A stretch of 64,000 nucleotides of DNA, taken from the NCBI GenBank assembly GCA_023313575.1, contig JAJTTP010000007.1, forward strand, positions 620,001-684,000, given 5' to 3'. A program made the position numbers and the translations under genes. Shown here piece by piece: positions 1 through 10,203 of this stretch; within the stretch, counting starts at the first letter, position 1; every line of letters starts with the position of its first letter. The stretch comes from Eutypella sp. D-1. Its lineage: Eukaryota > Ascomycota > Sordariomycetes > Xylariales > Diatrypaceae. The notes under the pieces were generated by a model that was not told where the DNA came from, searched no databases, and saw nothing but the letters and a program-made list of their open reading frames with translations.

Positions 1-2
1 GT

Positions 3-785
3 ACACTCCAACTCTTAAAGCTAGCAGGCTATCTTTTGCCCATTAATATTCTTTTACGAGGCGCCAGTTGTACTTGGAATGATACGATAGATCAGAACTT
101 CGATCGGAGAGTGAAGCGGTGTCGCCATCGGCCTATTGCCCGTCAAGCCGTCTCGACGGCACAAGCCCATGTTTTCACATTTTCGCTGCTCGGTATCTTG
201 TTCCTCGGTCTGGCGGGGTTTCCCAACGCGTGCATAATGCATATGCTGTTCATTGTTCTTCTGTTTGGGGCGTATCCATATATGAAGCGTATAACGTATT
301 TCCCTCAAATATTCCTCGGGTTTCCCTTCTCTTGGGCTATATTTGTCAGCGCCGCCTTATTGGATCAGGAAGTCTTCGGCTACCATTTTATTTCGAGCAT
401 AAGTCTATTCCTCGCCAATATTCTATGGACCATTACGTACGATACTATATACGCACACCAAGATATTACGGACGACGAGAAAGCAGGTGTAAAAAGTATG
501 GCATTACGCTTTAAAAATAATACTAAGCGTTTGGCAAGTACACTTACTGCTTTCCAGGTGGGACTTCTGGCGCTTTGCGGGATGCAGGCGGGTTTTGGAC
601 TTATCTACTACGTAGGGACTGTGGGCGGCGTTGCCTTGACTATGGCATACTATATCTACAGTGTAGATCTGACGTTACCGGATAGTTGTGGCTTCTGGTT
701 CTATACCCAGTTTTGGCTAGTCGGGGGTGCATTCCTATCTGGATTTGCTGGGGATTACACGGTAAGGCTAGCGAATTTCGCATAA
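3..785 (+). CDS. UbiA-family aromatic prenyltransferase (5' partial)
   Basis: Integral-membrane prenyltransferase of the UbiA/COQ2 superfamily, which joins an isoprenyl diphosphate to an aromatic acceptor such as a hydroxybenzoate. The frame is open from base 3 with no ATG before the conserved core, so the N-terminus (roughly 50-60 residues by family length) lies left of the window. Two aspartate-rich motifs are visible: NDTIDQNFDRRVKRCRHRP (from base 78) and DTIYAHQDITDDEKAGVKS (from about base 438), which bind Mg2+-diphosphate in this family. Hydrophobic helices separate and follow them. The second motif is COQ2-like, but the neighbouring A-T-R reductase 645 bp downstream on the same strand suggests a secondary-metabolite enzyme rather than housekeeping ubiquinone synthesis. 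The acceptor substrate cannot be read from the sequence. Confidence 0.87.
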   Translation, partial: TLQLLKLAGYLLPINILLRGASCTWNDTIDQNFDRRVKRCRHRPIARQAVSTAQAHVFTFSLLGILFLGLAGFPNACIMHMLFIVLLFGAYPYMKRITYFPQIFLGFPFSWAIFVSAALLDQEVFGYHFISSISLFLANILWTITYDTIYAHQDITDDEKAGVKSMALRFKNNTKRLASTLTAFQVGLLALCGMQAGFGLIYYVGTVGGVALTMAYYIYSVDLTLPDSCGFWFYTQFWLVGGAFLSGFAGDYTVRLANFA

Positions 786-1430
786 CCAGGTGGCTTTAGG
801 ATGTAACTAGGAAGTGTTCAATGATGTATTTTACGTCCGGGTGGACCATGCTATCTAGGGTTATTCTACATGTTTTTCCTTTCACAGGCAGGGCTTGTCT
901 AGATGGCTGGATGCCGACGCTGTATAGTGTATGGGACGGCTAGGAAGTGTTCAAGGTGTATCGATGGGGTTGTCAGGCTGACCAATGGTATCGTGGAAGT
1001 AACTGTCTCCGAGAGCCTGCCTATATTGGCATACCACGAACTCATCATGACGGGCGAGGTACGTTATTGTAACCCTCGAGGTTACCCCAGGTCCCCTATC
1101 TGCCTGCTTTAGGCCTATGAAATTGAGCCAGTTTCCTTGGTAAATTCCTGTTACATTGAAGCTGATGGTGTTGCACCAACGCTGTGTCACACATCCTAGT
1201 GGCTTTCTGCCGGCTATCCGTTTTCTCTCGTAGAGTGACTTATAGGTACGTACATTCATGAATTGGAAGGGAACGATTGCCGAGATTACTGGGATATGAA
1301 ACACCCACCACCTGTTCTATCATAGCTACAAGGCTATTAACCTCTGAATATTTGAACTACTTACCACCAACTCTTATCCTCACCTCATATCAAATTCGAA
1401 ATAGCAATCCTAGCTCATCCCTTTTTGAAG
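786..1430. other. Intergenic spacer between prenyltransferase and A-T-R genes
   Basis: No convincing gene. It holds a 15-bp direct repeat (CTAGGAAGTGTTCAA at 807-821 and 940-954). A short stretch at about 1010-1060 followed by GTACGT looks exon-like but matches no family I recognise. The 3' part must contain the promoter and leader of the A-T-R gene. Confidence 0.5.
807..954. repeat. 15-bp direct repeat pair
   Basis: CTAGGAAGTGTTCAA occurs perfectly at 807-821 and again at 940-954, start-to-start distance 133 bp, directly downstream of the prenyltransferase stop codon. No further homology is obvious between the two copies. Confidence 0.7.
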
Positions 1431-4400
1431 ATGGCTGTTCCTCTACCTGCTAAGCATGGCGAAAGGCTGCTGCCATCTTTAGTAGATGAGCTCGCCGAAT
1501 CCAACCCGGAACGCATTTTGTACTCCGTACCGAAAGGTGCTCATCCTGCAGACGGCTTCCAAGATATCAATGCGAAAGTCTTTTCACAAGCGGTCAATAT
1601 CTGCGCCTGGCACATAGCCGCCAATATTGGGCCTGGTCATGGCTTTCCCACCTTAACGTATATGGGGCCGCAAGACCTCATCTACGGTGTCTTAATTCTG
1701 GCTTGTAACAAAACTGGCTACAAACTCTTGCTCAACTCCCTTCGGAACCCTTTGAGTGAGCATCTCGCGCTGCTTGAAAAAATGGATTGCAACACGTTTC
1801 TTCTACCCTCTGGCTTCTCCCTACCAATGGTAAGGAAGATCCTGGCGACGCGGGAGATGCGCGTGCTGGAGATCCCCACCATGAAGGAGTTGTTTCTTAG
1901 TGCCTCTGGTTCGGTGAAACCATACCCTTATGCCAAGACGTTTATTGAAGCCAAACTTGACCCCTTTGTCGTCCTCCATACATCAGGGTCGACTGGCAGT
2001 CTAAAGCCAGTTATTCAGACACATGCGACTATCGCACCCATGGATGCCTTCATGGACTCGACATCCAAGCCACCTCCTTATCCTGTCACGTGTACCGGCA
2101 AGCGACTCTACGTAACATTCCCCCTATTCCATTGCGCAGGGATCCACATGATCCTGCCTGGCCCTATATACTGTGACTATACTGTTGTTCTTGGGCCCTA
2201 TCCGCCTTCCGCTGACATCGTGAACGGTGTACATGTGCACGGCAACGTCCAATCTTCTTGCCTAGCTGCGATAACGCTCATCGACCTAGCAAAACGCCCT
2301 GACTACTTGGAAAATCTCCGTGGCTTAGAGCATGTTGCGTATGGAGGTGGCCCCTGCCCCCAAGCTGTCGGAGATCTCGTCGCCACGAAAACGAAACTGA
2401 TGACAGCGTTTGGGACAACAGAAGCTGGAGCCATGGCGACTCATTTTTGTGACGACCCAAAGGATTGGGCGTATATCAAAATGGACCCCCTAGTAGGTCT
2501 CGAATACAGACCGGTATCAGAAAACCTATACGAACAAGTTATTGTACGCAACCCAGAGCTTGAGAGGTACCAAGGCGTTTTCGGGACTTTCCCCGAGCTG
2601 CAGGAGTGGCTCATGAAAGACCTCTACTCACCACATCCTACCAAAAGCGGTATTTGGATGTACCAAGGGCGCGTCGATGATGTCATAGTCTATAGTACGG
2701 GCGAAAAACTGAATCCATTGAAGGCAGAAAGTATCATTGGATTGCACCCTGCAGTTCAAGGGGTACTGGTCACTGGAAAGGGGCGCACACAATCTAGCCT
2801 ACTGATCGAACCGAAAGAAGCACCAATGGATGAAGCGCAAAAATGCCAGTTACTGGAGTCCATCTGGCCCTCAGTGGAATTGGCCAATATGGAAATACCG
2901 TCTCATGGAAGGATTCATTACAACATGGTTCTCTTTACACAGCCTCAAAAGCCAGTATTAAGGGCTGGCAAAGGCACCATCCAACGCAATGCGACAGTCG
3001 ATCTCTATGCAGAGGAACTCGACGCTTTATACCGAGAGAGTGAGAAGCCGGTGAATAGCTCAAGACGCGGCACGCAAAGATCTAGCCTGAGTATCCAGTC
3101 CGCCATCCGCAGCATCCTCAGCACTTCGACGGAAATTGAAGTCGCAACTATTGGTCTTGATGTCAACCTGTTCGAGCAAGGGCTGGATTCCTTACAGGTG
3201 ACCCTTATAGTTAAGGAGACGAATGACTACCTATCGACGCGAGGAAGCCTATCGTTTTTGAATTCTCGGACGGTGTATGCCAATCCTACTTTGCGAAGCT
3301 TGACAGCCGCTGTGCTTAGCATAGCAGAGGGAAAGCTTAGTATGCCCGAACATACCGCAAAAGATACTCAACAGAGGATGCAGCAGTTATTTGATGCCAA
3401 TGCAAGGGAATTGCCATTGCTGGTATTGACCACAGAGCAGAATGCCTCTAATGATATTGTTATCCTACTGACTGGGTCCACGGGGTCTCTCGGCTCGTAC
3501 CTCCTCGACCTATTGATTACCGACTCTCGTGTATCCAAGATATACTGCCTGAATCGTGGATCTGCGAGCCACGATCGCCAAATTAAATCACAAGACGCTA
3601 AAGGTCTCCAATCGCCCCGAGGAGCTAAGGTCGAATGCCTGGATGCCGACCTTGCAAGACCGTACCTTGGCCTAATGCCAGTAAAATATGCAGAGCTCCT
3701 AAAGACCGTCACCAATATCATCCACGGCGCCTGGCAGGTTGACTTCAACCTCACGGTGGAGTCATTTTCGCTCCACATTGCGGGCGTGCGGTCTCTTGTC
3801 AACTTTTCCGCTCTTTCGACGTGGGGTGCCGAGATTTTCTTCCTGTCTAGTGTCGGAGCCGTTGCCAACTGGCAAGCCCTTTCGGGGCTTCCTAGAAATA
3901 TCCCAGAAGAAACATTTGCGGACTGGAGAGTCCCTGACGATACGGGGTACGCCCAGTCCAAGTTCATCTCGGAATGCTTGCTGGACGTGGCGTCCAAGGA
4001 ATCCGGCATCCCTAGCGTTATATGCCGTATTGGCCAGATCGCAGGCCCGACCGCCCAAACCGGCGTCTGGCCCAAAAAAGAGTGGCTACCAAGCCTGCTC
4101 CGGAGCTCGAAGCATATAGGGAAGTTGCCAAATTCGTTAGGTAGGCTGGAGGAGATAGATTGGGTCCCCGTCAACCTGGTGGCGCAATGCATTCTCGAGC
4201 TTGCGATACGCTCGAGGAGCAAACGGAGAGGGTCAGGCGCTCTAGTATATCATGTTATCAACCCGGAGCGCTCGACATGGCTGGAATTACTCCCGTGTGC
4301 GGAGAGGCTACTTGGCATCCAGGAGACGGTGCCGCTGGAGGCATGGCTCGAAGCACTCCGCGAGAGTGCCTCACAGACCGCAGATCTGACTCAGAATCCG

Positions 4401-4568
4401 GGCGTGAAGCTACTGGACTTTTTCAATAGCCTTGGTACTAGTGATGGGAGTGTGGGCTCAGTCAACCTGAGTACCACACATACAATGGAAATGTCGAGAA
4501 CGCTGATGGAACTGGGACCTGTACGAAGCGAGTGGCTAGAAAATTGGATCAGGCAATGGGGGTTTTGA
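1431..4568 (+). CDS. NRPS-like A-T-R enzyme (aryl/alkyl carboxylic acid reductase)
   Basis: Single-exon protein of 1045 residues. It activates a carboxylic acid as acyl-AMP, loads it on a phosphopantetheine arm and releases it as an aldehyde with NAD(P)H. The adenylation domain (about 20-510) shows the P-loop LHTSGSTGS near 182-190, FGTTEAG near 326-333 and GRVDDVIVYSTGEKLNP near 413-430. The carrier domain has QGLDSLQV with the predicted arm-bearing serine at 587. The reductase domain (about 675-1045) begins with LTGSTGSLGSYLL near 679-691 and carries the SDR catalytic pair in GYAQSK (Tyr840, Lys844). There is no condensation domain, so this is a CAR-type stand-alone enzyme. ATG 1431 is chosen because the two upstream codons of the longer frame begin with TTG. 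It follows the UbiA gene in the same orientation, suggesting one cluster that continues left of the window. The acid substrate is unknown. Confidence 0.95.
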   Translation: MAVPLPAKHGERLLPSLVDELAESNPERILYSVPKGAHPADGFQDINAKVFSQAVNICAWHIAANIGPGHGFPTLTYMGPQDLIYGVLILACNKTGYKLLLNSLRNPLSEHLALLEKMDCNTFLLPSGFSLPMVRKILATREMRVLEIPTMKELFLSASGSVKPYPYAKTFIEAKLDPFVVLHTSGSTGSLKPVIQTHATIAPMDAFMDSTSKPPPYPVTCTGKRLYVTFPLFHCAGIHMILPGPIYCDYTVVLGPYPPSADIVNGVHVHGNVQSSCLAAITLIDLAKRPDYLENLRGLEHVAYGGGPCPQAVGDLVATKTKLMTAFGTTEAGAMATHFCDDPKDWAYIKMDPLVGLEYRPVSENLYEQVIVRNPELERYQGVFGTFPELQEWLMKDLYSPHPTKSGIWMYQGRVDDVIVYSTGEKLNPLKAESIIGLHPAVQGVLVTGKGRTQSSLLIEPKEAPMDEAQKCQLLESIWPSVELANMEIPSHGRIHYNMVLFTQPQKPVLRAGKGTIQRNATVDLYAEELDALYRESEKPVNSSRRGTQRSSLSIQSAIRSILSTSTEIEVATIGLDVNLFEQGLDSLQVTLIVKETNDYLSTRGSLSFLNSRTVYANPTLRSLTAAVLSIAEGKLSMPEHTAKDTQQRMQQLFDANARELPLLVLTTEQNASNDIVILLTGSTGSLGSYLLDLLITDSRVSKIYCLNRGSASHDRQIKSQDAKGLQSPRGAKVECLDADLARPYLGLMPVKYAELLKTVTNIIHGAWQVDFNLTVESFSLHIAGVRSLVNFSALSTWGAEIFFLSSVGAVANWQALSGLPRNIPEETFADWRVPDDTGYAQSKFISECLLDVASKESGIPSVICRIGQIAGPTAQTGVWPKKEWLPSLLRSSKHIGKLPNSLGRLEEIDWVPVNLVAQCILELAIRSRSKRRGSGALVYHVINPERSTWLELLPCAERLLGIQETVPLEAWLEALRESASQTADLTQNPGVKLLDFFNSLGTSDGSVGSVNLSTTHTMEMSRTLMELGPVRSEWLENWIRQWGF

Positions 4569-5781
4569 GGATGCCTTGTGAACTTGTCGAATTATCCATT
4601 TATCATCTCAATAGTTTTGTTACCGTCGGCCTAAATTCTAGAGCAAAAGCTTCGAATCTAGTCTAAGGAGTCATTGGATGATGATGTTCGTTTTTACGAG
4701 CGGGGGTGTATCTACTAAGTAAAGGCCAGATAGGGCCTGTCATACACACTTCTCGTACGGCGCCGCGTGCGAGGGTTTCTGACCCTTTCGATTAATATAT
4801 ACACAATTGCTGCATAGCAATAATTATAGCTCGGCCTTCAATCAGACAGTTTCGCGTGCAAAATAGCCTGGCGTAGCGGCGCTCTGCTACATTTTCCCAG
4901 CTGTTACATCCAACCAAACCTCTCTAATCCATTAAATTAGCTAGAAGTATTAACCTGCTAAACAGCTAGGCTAGGTCTAAATCACCACACCGCCACAAAA
5001 TGTAGCCTCAGCCACACATTTACATAGGTATTAGGTACCTAAACCACACACGTGTAATTGATGACTTGAAGAGAAGGCCTACAGACAAGACTGACAACCT
5101 GCAACCAACTACAAACGGAACAATAATTCGAGACAGGCCACGACACACGAGCAGACGGTGTCTCAGTATCTAACAGCCAGCCACTCAATCAGTTCCATCT
5201 CATAATCCCATCTAGCTGGCTTCTAGATACTTCTCAATTGCGTACCCCAGGGCCTAGGGTGGCTTTGCACTGTTTTGCTGGCTTTGGCCGTAACAGGCTG
5301 AATGAGAAAATCTGAGGAGAACTTCCTGAAACCTCTCTCAGCCCTTTGGGCTCCCCTCTGATCTTCCTCAGTATCTCGTTGTAGGTCCTTGTCGTGGCCC
5401 TTTCTCTCAGAGATTGGCACGCCTGTAATGCCTGCAGTATGACTGGGGTCTTCATTCATTCATGTATCAGACCAGACGAAACTACTGCTTAGAGACAACG
5501 GAATTCACCCCCCCCCCCTCGCTTTCATTAGGGCAGTTGACTACTGCTGCCTAAAGCGGATGACTGTGATCAAAAGGTTCAGTTACATTTATACTTCAGC
5601 TCTCGGTCACAGAAACGCCCAAGAAAGTCTGCACTCTTCACTCTATGCAAAGTAGCACTTGTATCCCCTACCTACAGAGCATCGATACATCACACGCCTT
5701 CTTAACTTAGTTACCGATATAACAGACATATACCAGCCCCCTCCCCTTTCCCTGGTTTCTAGGTAGCAAAACGGGGTGAAA
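4569..5781. other. Intergenic region
   Basis: No gene recognised. It contains a C11 run (5508-5518), a perfect 12-bp palindrome TTAGGTACCTAA at 5031-5042, and a pyrimidine-rich leader (about 5735-5760) just before the signal peptide peptidase start codon. Confidence 0.5.
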
Positions 5782-7706
5782 ATGGCTACCAACAACTCTA
5801 CGTATCTCGACACCACCGAGATAGTGATGACCAACCTCACCGAGGCTGTGGCGTCCAACCAGACCTTCTCGGAGAAGCTAGCCAGCGTGCCCGTCAAGCT
5901 CCTCCAGAACCGCGGCCTGCTCCTCCTCGAGGCGCGCATCGTCTTCGCGTCCCTGGCCATCATCTACGTGGGCTCGCACGCGGCTCTGCGAAGGCCTCCG
6001 TCCGCCAAGCCCAAGAAGAAGACTAAGGGCGCCGGCAAGGGGAAGCAGCAGAAGGACGAGGAGGACGATGACCAGTATGTCCAGGGCTTGATGCCGTCCG
6101 ACGCTATCCTGTTCCCCGTCATGGCCGGCATCACCCTCGTCGGCCTCTACTACCTGATCACGTGGCTCGATGACCCGGACATCCTCAACAAGATTCTCCG
6201 CGCCTACTTCTCCCTCACTTCCCTGGCCGCCATGGGCAAGCTGTTTGCGGACTCCCTGCATTTTCTGACCGGCTTCATCTTCCCCACCGTCTGGGCGTCC
6301 AGGGACGGCAAGCTGTACCACGTCGATCCCGCCCGGAAGGGCCAGTGGTCCGCTGTTGGGGACACCGAGGATCGCGAGTGGAGCAGCAAGAAGTTGACCC
6401 CGTTTCCCGGTCCATGGTCCGAACTCCAGTTGTCCGATGCCACACGCCGCTCGCTTTGGGAGATGCGGCACCTGCTCCTGGAGTCGTGGACGCTCGACTT
6501 CTGGATCCTCGGCGTCGTCCGCGAGAAGTTCCTCCTCAAGCTCAACGACCTGGTCGGCATTGTGATGGCCATCGGCGCGAGCCTGATCTACAATACCGTC
6601 AACTCAACGTTCCTCTCCAACGTCATGGGCTACGCCTTCAGCTACGTCGTCCTCATCATGATGTCCCCCACCACCTTCACGACCGGCAGTCTCGTCCTGT
6701 TCGGGCTGTTCTTCTACGACATCTACATGGTCTTCTACACGTGAGTATTACACACACCCGCCCCACATGGCCCGCCTCTCATCATCTTCTTTTTCACACC
6801 TCGGTGCTCTTTGCTAACTGCTTCTTTTCCACTAGACCGTACATGGTCACGGTGGCTACGAAGCTCGACGTGCCCATCAAGCTAGTGTTCGAGGGCCCGA
6901 CGCGGGCGAGCATGCTCGGGCTCGGCGACATCGTCCTCCCAGGTATCTTCATCGCCCTCTGCCTCCGCTTCGACCACTACATGCACTACCACCGGCAGCG
7001 AAAGCTGGTGCCCGTCGAGCTCAAGACACAGACGCTAGCAGCGGCAGCGGCAGCGGGCGACGAGAGCCAGGAGTCGAAGGAGAACGGCCAGGAAGTGATC
7101 AGCACGACGAAGGAGACGCAACGCGTGGTGGTCAAGCCGGAGTACGTGAACCCGCAGGGGCAGTGGGGCGATTGGTTCTGGAGCACGCGCCTCCGCGACC
7201 TCGTGCCGGCGGCGTTCTCGTCATCGACCAATCGTCGTCACCAGAATGGGGCGACGCCCGCGCTCCGGGCGGCGGCGTTCCCCAAGACGTACTTCCGGGC
7301 GGCGATGGCGGGGTACCTGGTAGCGATGCTGGCGACGCTGGCGATGCTACTGGCGTTCAACCACGCGCAGCCAGCGCTGCTATACCTGGTCCCGGGCGTC
7401 GTGTCCGCGACCTGGCTGACGGGCGCCGCGCGCCGCGAGCTCCGGTCCATGTGGGAGTACACCGAGGACGGCACCCTCGACAAGGAAGATGTTGTCGTCG
7501 AGGTCGACGGGGACGGCCGTGTCGTCGCGGAGGTGAGCGAGGAGAAGGGCGCGAAGGATGCGAAGAAGGATGGGGAGAACGACAAGGACAAGGACAAGGA
7601 TAAGGATAAGGGCAAAGACAAGGGCAAGGGCAAGGATGCCCCGACCAAGTCCCCCAAGGCCGTCGTCCACTTCTCGATCTACCCGCCGCCCCCGGCCTCT
7701 GACTAG
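5782..7706 (+). CDS. Signal peptide peptidase (presenilin-type intramembrane aspartyl protease)
   Basis: Family A22B protease that cleaves signal peptides and type II membrane proteins inside the ER membrane. Two exons, 5782-6740 and 6836-7706, flank a 95-bp intron (GTGAGT donor, GCTAAC branch near 6813, CTAG acceptor); the product is 609 residues. The catalytic motifs are FFYDIYMVF (Asp313), LGLGD (Asp351) and the C-terminal QPALLYLVPG (PAL at 499-501). About nine hydrophobic segments surround them. A basic KKKTKGAGKGK patch follows the first helix. The tail is unusual: after the PAL helix comes an acidic/basic stretch ending in a Lys-Asp then Lys-Gly repeat encoded around 7577-7640, with no KKxx retrieval signal at the very end. 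ATG 5782 is preferred to the GTG two codons upstream. It lies 1.2 kb from the A-T-R gene and is probably a housekeeping gene bordering that cluster. Confidence 0.95.
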
Positions 7707-9746
7707 ATTCCCCTTTGTGCTTATGTACCTACATGCATGCCTACCTCCCGGGGGAGAGATTTCATAGTACATGTACTCGCTGAGCAGTCGAGCAGCATCG
7801 AGAGAACTACCTGACTACCCGGTCCAGAAACGGCGGCCGTGCAGAATTATCCTTCCGAAGATGACTTCATTGCAGCGGCGGGGATGGCACGGTCTAGTGG
7901 TCGGGTGTGGGAGGGCTTGAAAACGCGAGGAGCCGTTACCGCGTCTCCCCAGGGAGTACATAGTCATAATGATGAACCAGATAGATGAGAGGTGTTATTG
8001 TAATCCCCTTAAGCGGCTACGCATGAACTAACCTAGCTATCGGGGAGATAGTAATAAGAAAGAAAGAAAAAACGAACAAGGAATAAAGCCAGTGTGGTGA
8101 TGTATGTGATCATTTCTACTTGGTTTAAGTTAGCTCATACAAGCTCTGGGTGCGTCTTGACTCCGTACATAGCACTTTCTACAAAAGAGCGGAGAATGCC
8201 CCCCCCCTTCTTTTCTCGTTGCACTGCTGCATATATGTCATATTAGCCCGATAGCATTATCTTGGTATATATTCTCCGCTACTAGATACGTAACACATGT
8301 AGTTAACCTATAACCGTAACATGCCGTACCATTAGTTATCAATAGTGTATGTAGTAGTGGTATTGGATCACGATAGCATGGCCGGCTATATGGCCAGCTG
8401 TCGTGTTGTGTTGTATGTCGTATCAGGCAGGCAGCATCCATAAGGCTGAATTGAGTTACGCTGAGCAATACATCCACATACCATCTATGGCCGGAACCGA
8501 CGTTGGGATGCTACCTCATATGCCTATCGGGTGCGGACGGTGATGCCCATATTTACAAGCGGTCCGGAGCGGGCCGGGGAAAGGGGAAGGGGGAGGGGTC
8601 TACGTAGGTATCCGAGCGCATGTGCGCGGTCTACCGGAACTTTGATTTTGAGTGAGTTGGGGAGGTGACTGCTCTGATGAACCTGTTATACGCAATGCTT
8701 ATCATTTGGTGCTTAGGCACGGACAAGGGCGGGATGGGGGGAGTCCAGAGTTGCTCAGCTGATCAAAGTGATCGGTTCCGGGAATTTGGAAACGGTTGGC
8801 CGGGCTGTCGGGCTGTGTGCCATCGGGGGAATGAAAAAGAGGGTTCGAGAATACATGATAGATGAAGAAGGATGAAAAGGGAAGCTGGAAGAGCGTATTG
8901 GGTAAATGATTAGCCCGACTATTACCAAAGATAGGTCTGGATCGTACAACTGATCGAACGATATACACCATCCCTCATTTGATAGTGATGGGGGAACCGG
9001 AGGAACGGTTCTGTTTCCTCCCCCAGGAATGGCTGAAGGGTCGTCCAGGTGGGGCTTTGGGGATGGCACCTGGGCACTAACAAAGACCTAATTAATTGAT
9101 AAATCGACGCTAGAGACGGTTAGTTAAGGTTAAGTGTCCGGTTTATAGTGAGGCGTAAGTTCCCGGTCGCATGTTTCGACGACGATCAGCTCCAGCTTAG
9201 GGCGGAGCACAGCTGGCATGCGGCCTGCTCAGCCCAACAGCCAGACAGGCCTTCGCTAATGGCCTACAGCTAACAGCTAACCTACAGCTAATTAGGGCGT
9301 CCCAAGGCTCTGGCCCAACCCCATCGGAGGTGCCCGCCAGGCTTTCATAGTCATCTCAATCACCCCATCGCGTACCATCCACTGCTCCTGATCGTACCAT
9401 GCGCGAACCTTCACGAACGAGGCCAAAGAAAGCTGTCAGAAGCCCCAAAAAATGTCTGTACGTCGGAAACTCACGATGGAGTTCAAACCGAAATCAGGAT
9501 TTAAAGGGCACTTCTGCCGTGCTACTCGAGGAAATGTCTCCCCATCATCATCATCACCAACATCATCAGCTTCATTATTAGCTTCAGCTTCAATCAAGTG
9601 AAACACACACACAACACACTTACACAACTCACATACAACAAGCTTTAATTAACTTTTAAGCTTTCAGCTATCTGCATACTCCCGTCTGTCAAACGACAAA
9701 AAGAACCTATTTAATCTACCAAATCACACCAAACCAACCAATCAAC
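7707..9746. other. Intergenic region, 2.0 kb
   Basis: No gene recognised. Small open frames here lack family resemblance. Short imperfect repeats of ACAGCTAAC occur near 9266-9293. A CA-rich stretch (about 9600-9650) looks like the promoter or leader of the next gene. Confidence 0.5.
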
Positions 9747-10203
9747 ATGGTCTCCTCAACACCAAGAATGGCCGCTGCTCTCACCAGCCCGTCGCAACTA
9801 AACAAGGTTGCTGCTGTGAAGACGCCGAGACTGATGCCCGCAGCGATTACCATCCTAGCTGGTAAGTTACCTAGACTCAATTCAATACAACCCCAACCCC
9901 AACCCAGCCCCCACCCCATAACCAAACCCTTGTGCATGATATATATATGTTCGTAAATATATGATATAACATGCAAGGTTACACCCATGATATATTCAAG
10001 GTGCATATGTACTTACGATAGTAACAGTCTCCAGCGTGGCCTATTATGTCAAGCGGCAATTGACGCGGGAAGCCAACGACTTCGACCACTTCTTCGCCCA
10101 GAAGCACGAGCTCGCCGACAAGCTGCTGCAGGAGGACAACAGGAAGGTCCTGCACGAGGTCAATGAGGGCCAGAAGAGCCTGCTCAATATCCTGGCCAAG
10201 TGA
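9747..10203 (+). CDS. Small predicted single-pass membrane protein, 96 residues
   Basis: Two exons, 9747-9861 and 10028-10203, with a 166-bp intron (GTAAGT donor, AACAG acceptor). The split codon (g+tc, Val) joins the frames cleanly and yields 96 residues. The first 30 residues are rich in Ser, Ala and basic residues and lack acids, like a mitochondrial presequence. A short hydrophobic segment (MPAAITILAVSSVAYYV, about 30-46) follows, then a charged, probably helical C-terminal half ending NEGQKSLLNILAK. The second exon has clean codon usage with no stop over 58 codons. I do not recognise the family. The composition suggests a mitochondrial inner-membrane subunit or assembly factor, but that is inference. 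The gene stands alone between large spacers and is easily missed because its exons are short. Confidence 0.7.

Noticed and set aside
951..1304. 117-codon minus-strand frame between the first two genes
   Set aside because: No motif recognised and no splice signals that join it to anything else.
3368..4222. 284-codon open frame on the minus strand inside the A-T-R gene
   Set aside because: Antisense shadow of the reductase-domain coding sequence; low-complexity translation with no family motif.
5878..6471. 197-codon minus-strand frame over the signal peptide peptidase
   Set aside because: GC-rich antisense shadow of exon 1; residue composition reflects the codon bias of the real gene.
9399..9581. 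60-codon frame ending in a His-rich stretch
   Set aside because: The His residues come from a CAT/CAC microsatellite; no other support for coding.
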